A stretch of DNA of 64,000 nt from NCBI RefSeq assembly GCF_001639065.2, contig NZ_LQXO02000023.1, positions 62,001-126,000 of the forward strand, read 5' to 3'. The DNA is from Vibrio barjaei. Lineage in GTDB: Bacteria > Pseudomonadota > Gammaproteobacteria > Enterobacterales > Vibrionaceae. Within the stretch, counting starts at the first letter, position 1; every line of letters begins with the position of its first letter. Below are positions 62,616 through 64,000 of the stretch, piece after piece. The translations under genes and the position numbers were made by a program. The notes under the pieces were generated by a model. That model was not told the origin of the DNA. It saw only the letters and a list, made by a program, of their open reading frames with translations, and did no database searches.

Positions 62616-64000
62616 ATGAACTTAGTCGTTACAGAGCAAGGCTTTACCTTGCAACATAAAGGCCGCACGGTTGTCGAGCATAGCGTGTCTAAGCCTGCTC
62701 TTTATTTGGGTATTGGTGAAGGCAACTTCGACATGTATCGCGGTAATTTTGATATCACGGATTATGTGACTGAGCGCCTGCCATTGCGTCAATTCAAAGT
62801 GGATAGTTTCACTCGTGAAGGCCAAGATTTTCATACCATCGGTTTCTATTTTGATGGTAAAGAAGTCATTAAAATAATTGTTGGTGAGACAGCTGAGTCT
62901 CGCTTAAAAGCGGAGTTTGAGGCGATTGATAAGAGCTTCAACCGTTTCTGGATGCGCGTCGCAGCAACTGAAGAAGAACGTGTTTTCGGCTGTGGTGAGC
63001 AGCTAACGTATCTAAATTTACGTGGTAAAAATTTCCCGCTTTGGTCATCAGAACCAGGCGTTGGCCGCAACAAGAACACTTACGTGACATGGCAAGCGGA
63101 CGTGCTTGATAAAGCTGGCGGCGATTACTACAACACTAACTACCCGCAACCAACCTTCGTTTCAGACAAAAAGTATTTCTGCCATTTAGAGACTACGGCT
63201 TACGCAGATTTTGATTTTACCAATTCAGAATTCCATGAGCTGCAAGCTTGGGATATCCCACAATACATTCTGTTTGATGCAGAAGACAGCTACCCAGAAC
63301 TCATGACCAATATCACCGGTGTCTTTGGTCGTCAGCCAGAAATGCCAGACTGGGTGCATGACGGTGTGATATTAGGTATTCAAGGCGGTACTGAAATTAC
63401 CATCGAGAAGGTGGAAGCTGCTAAGAAAGCCGGAATTCAGGTAGCGGGTGCCTGGTGCCAAGATTGGCAAGGTATCAAGATGACGTCGTTTGGTAAACGA
63501 CTTCAATGGGATTGGCAGTGGAACAAAGACCTATACCCAGAGCTAGATACTAAGATTCATGAACTGAAACAGCAGGGCGTACGTTTCTTGGGTTACATCA
63601 ACCCATATGTGCTTGAAGATTTTCCTCTGTATGACGAAGCGCAACAAAAGGGCTACCTAGCAACGAAGGAAGATGGCTCTAAATATGTTGTCGACTTTGG
63701 CGAGTTTTATTGTGGCGTCGTTGACTTTACGAACCCAGAAGCTTGTGAATGGTATAAGGGTGTCATCAAAAACAACATGATTGATTTCGGTCTTGACGGT
63801 TGGATGGGTGACTTTGGCGAATACCTCCCTACAGATTGCTCTCTAAGCAACGGTGTAAGTGCGGAAATCGAACACAACAAGTGGCCTTATCGTTGGGCGA
63901 AAGTGCAGCATGAAGCGATTGAAGAAGCGGGTAAAACCGATGATATTTTGTTCTTTATGCGCGCTGGTGGTACCGGCATTCAAGGATATTGTCACACCTT
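62616..64000 (+). CDS. yihQ: Sulfoquinovosidase YihQ (GH31), 5' part; 3' end outside the window
   Basis: 461 codons are present up to the window edge, about two-thirds of the family length. The GH31 domain follows an N-terminal beta-domain. The nucleophile is Asp399 in GWMGDFGEYLPTD. The residues that read the sulfonate in E. coli YihQ (Gln288, Arg301, Trp304) are matched here by Gln282 (WCQDW), Arg295 (SFGKR) and Trp298. It releases sulfoquinovose from sulfolipid-derived glycosides in the cytoplasm. AGGG precedes the ATG at 62616. It is the last visible gene of the TRAP operon. Confidence 0.95.
   Translation, partial: MNLVVTEQGFTLQHKGRTVVEHSVSKPALYLGIGEGNFDMYRGNFDITDYVTERLPLRQFKVDSFTREGQDFHTIGFYFDGKEVIKIIVGETAESRLKAEFEAIDKSFNRFWMRVAATEEERVFGCGEQLTYLNLRGKNFPLWSSEPGVGRNKNTYVTWQADVLDKAGGDYYNTNYPQPTFVSDKKYFCHLETTAYADFDFTNSEFHELQAWDIPQYILFDAEDSYPELMTNITGVFGRQPEMPDWVHDGVILGIQGGTEITIEKVEAAKKAGIQVAGAWCQDWQGIKMTSFGKRLQWDWQWNKDLYPELDTKIHELKQQGVRFLGYINPYVLEDFPLYDEAQQKGYLATKEDGSKYVVDFGEFYCGVVDFTNPEACEWYKGVIKNNMIDFGLDGWMGDFGEYLPTDCSLSNGVSAEIEHNKWPYRWAKVQHEAIEEAGKTDDILFFMRAGGTGIQGYCHT

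Overview
The window looks like a chromosomal segment of a marine Vibrio or a close relative (Vibrionaceae). The evidence is moderate-to-low GC, NorR next to a flavohaemoglobin gene with a sigma-54 type promoter, a YaeQ protein, a tRNA-Gly(UCC) with encoded CCA, and close resemblance of many proteins to gammaproteobacterial enzymes recalled from memory. The species cannot be fixed from the sequence alone. No phage, IS element, integron or CRISPR array was recognised.

Region 1 (1-15.1 kb) handles polyamines and beta-alanine. Two glutamine-synthetase-fold gamma-glutamylamine synthetases are divergently arranged. They are followed by a class III aminotransferase, a complete PotFGHI-type polyamine ABC importer, two paralogous HTH-cupin (PuuR-type) regulators and a PuuC-type aldehyde dehydrogenase. 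A further operon holds omega-amino acid:pyruvate transaminase, a malonate/methylmalonate-semialdehyde dehydrogenase and a glutamine amidotransferase-like hydrolase. A repeated TGTTYAGT motif lies in both divergent control regions.

Region 2 (15.2-28 kb) is mostly housekeeping: glutaredoxin, NorR/Hmp nitric oxide detoxification, YaeQ, a cold-shock protein, a ThrE-type exporter, tRNA-Gly, an AT-rich stretch of small hypothetical or lipoprotein genes (one a HAD-like protein lacking the usual nucleophile Asp), an MFS drug transporter and a U32 peptidase/RlhA-type protein.

Region 3 (27.9-49 kb) is the most unusual part. It contains a GntR regulator, a glycine-zipper protein, a coniferyl-aldehyde-dehydrogenase-like enzyme, a porin, a LuxR-type regulator, an SDR dehydrogenase, a FadL-type transporter, a small membrane protein, a YiaV/YiaW pair and a secreted Cys-type sulfatase. 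Then comes one long operon in which the radical-SAM sulfatase maturase is followed without a gap by two exported proteins, a MoxR AAA+ ATPase, DUF58, DUF4381, two von Willebrand A proteins and a BatD-like protein. A palindrome of the form CAGTAAWWTTACYG recurs in nearly every promoter region here, suggesting one regulon. My inference is uptake and desulfation of a hydrophobic sulfate ester, oxidation of the released alcohol to aldehyde and acid, and a MoxR-Bat machine that assists sulfatase production.

Region 4 (49-53 kb) holds an orphan PhnD-type binding protein, an exported C45-type N-terminal-nucleophile hydrolase, a small HTH regulator and two unrecognised genes.

Region 5 (53-64 kb) is a sulfoquinovose (sulfo-EMP) catabolic cluster: CsqR/YihW-type DeoR regulator, YihV kinase, YihU reductase, YihR mutarotase, YihS isomerase, a class II aldolase in place of YihT, a TRAP transporter in place of the YihO permease, and the 5' part of a YihQ sulfoquinovosidase cut by the window edge.
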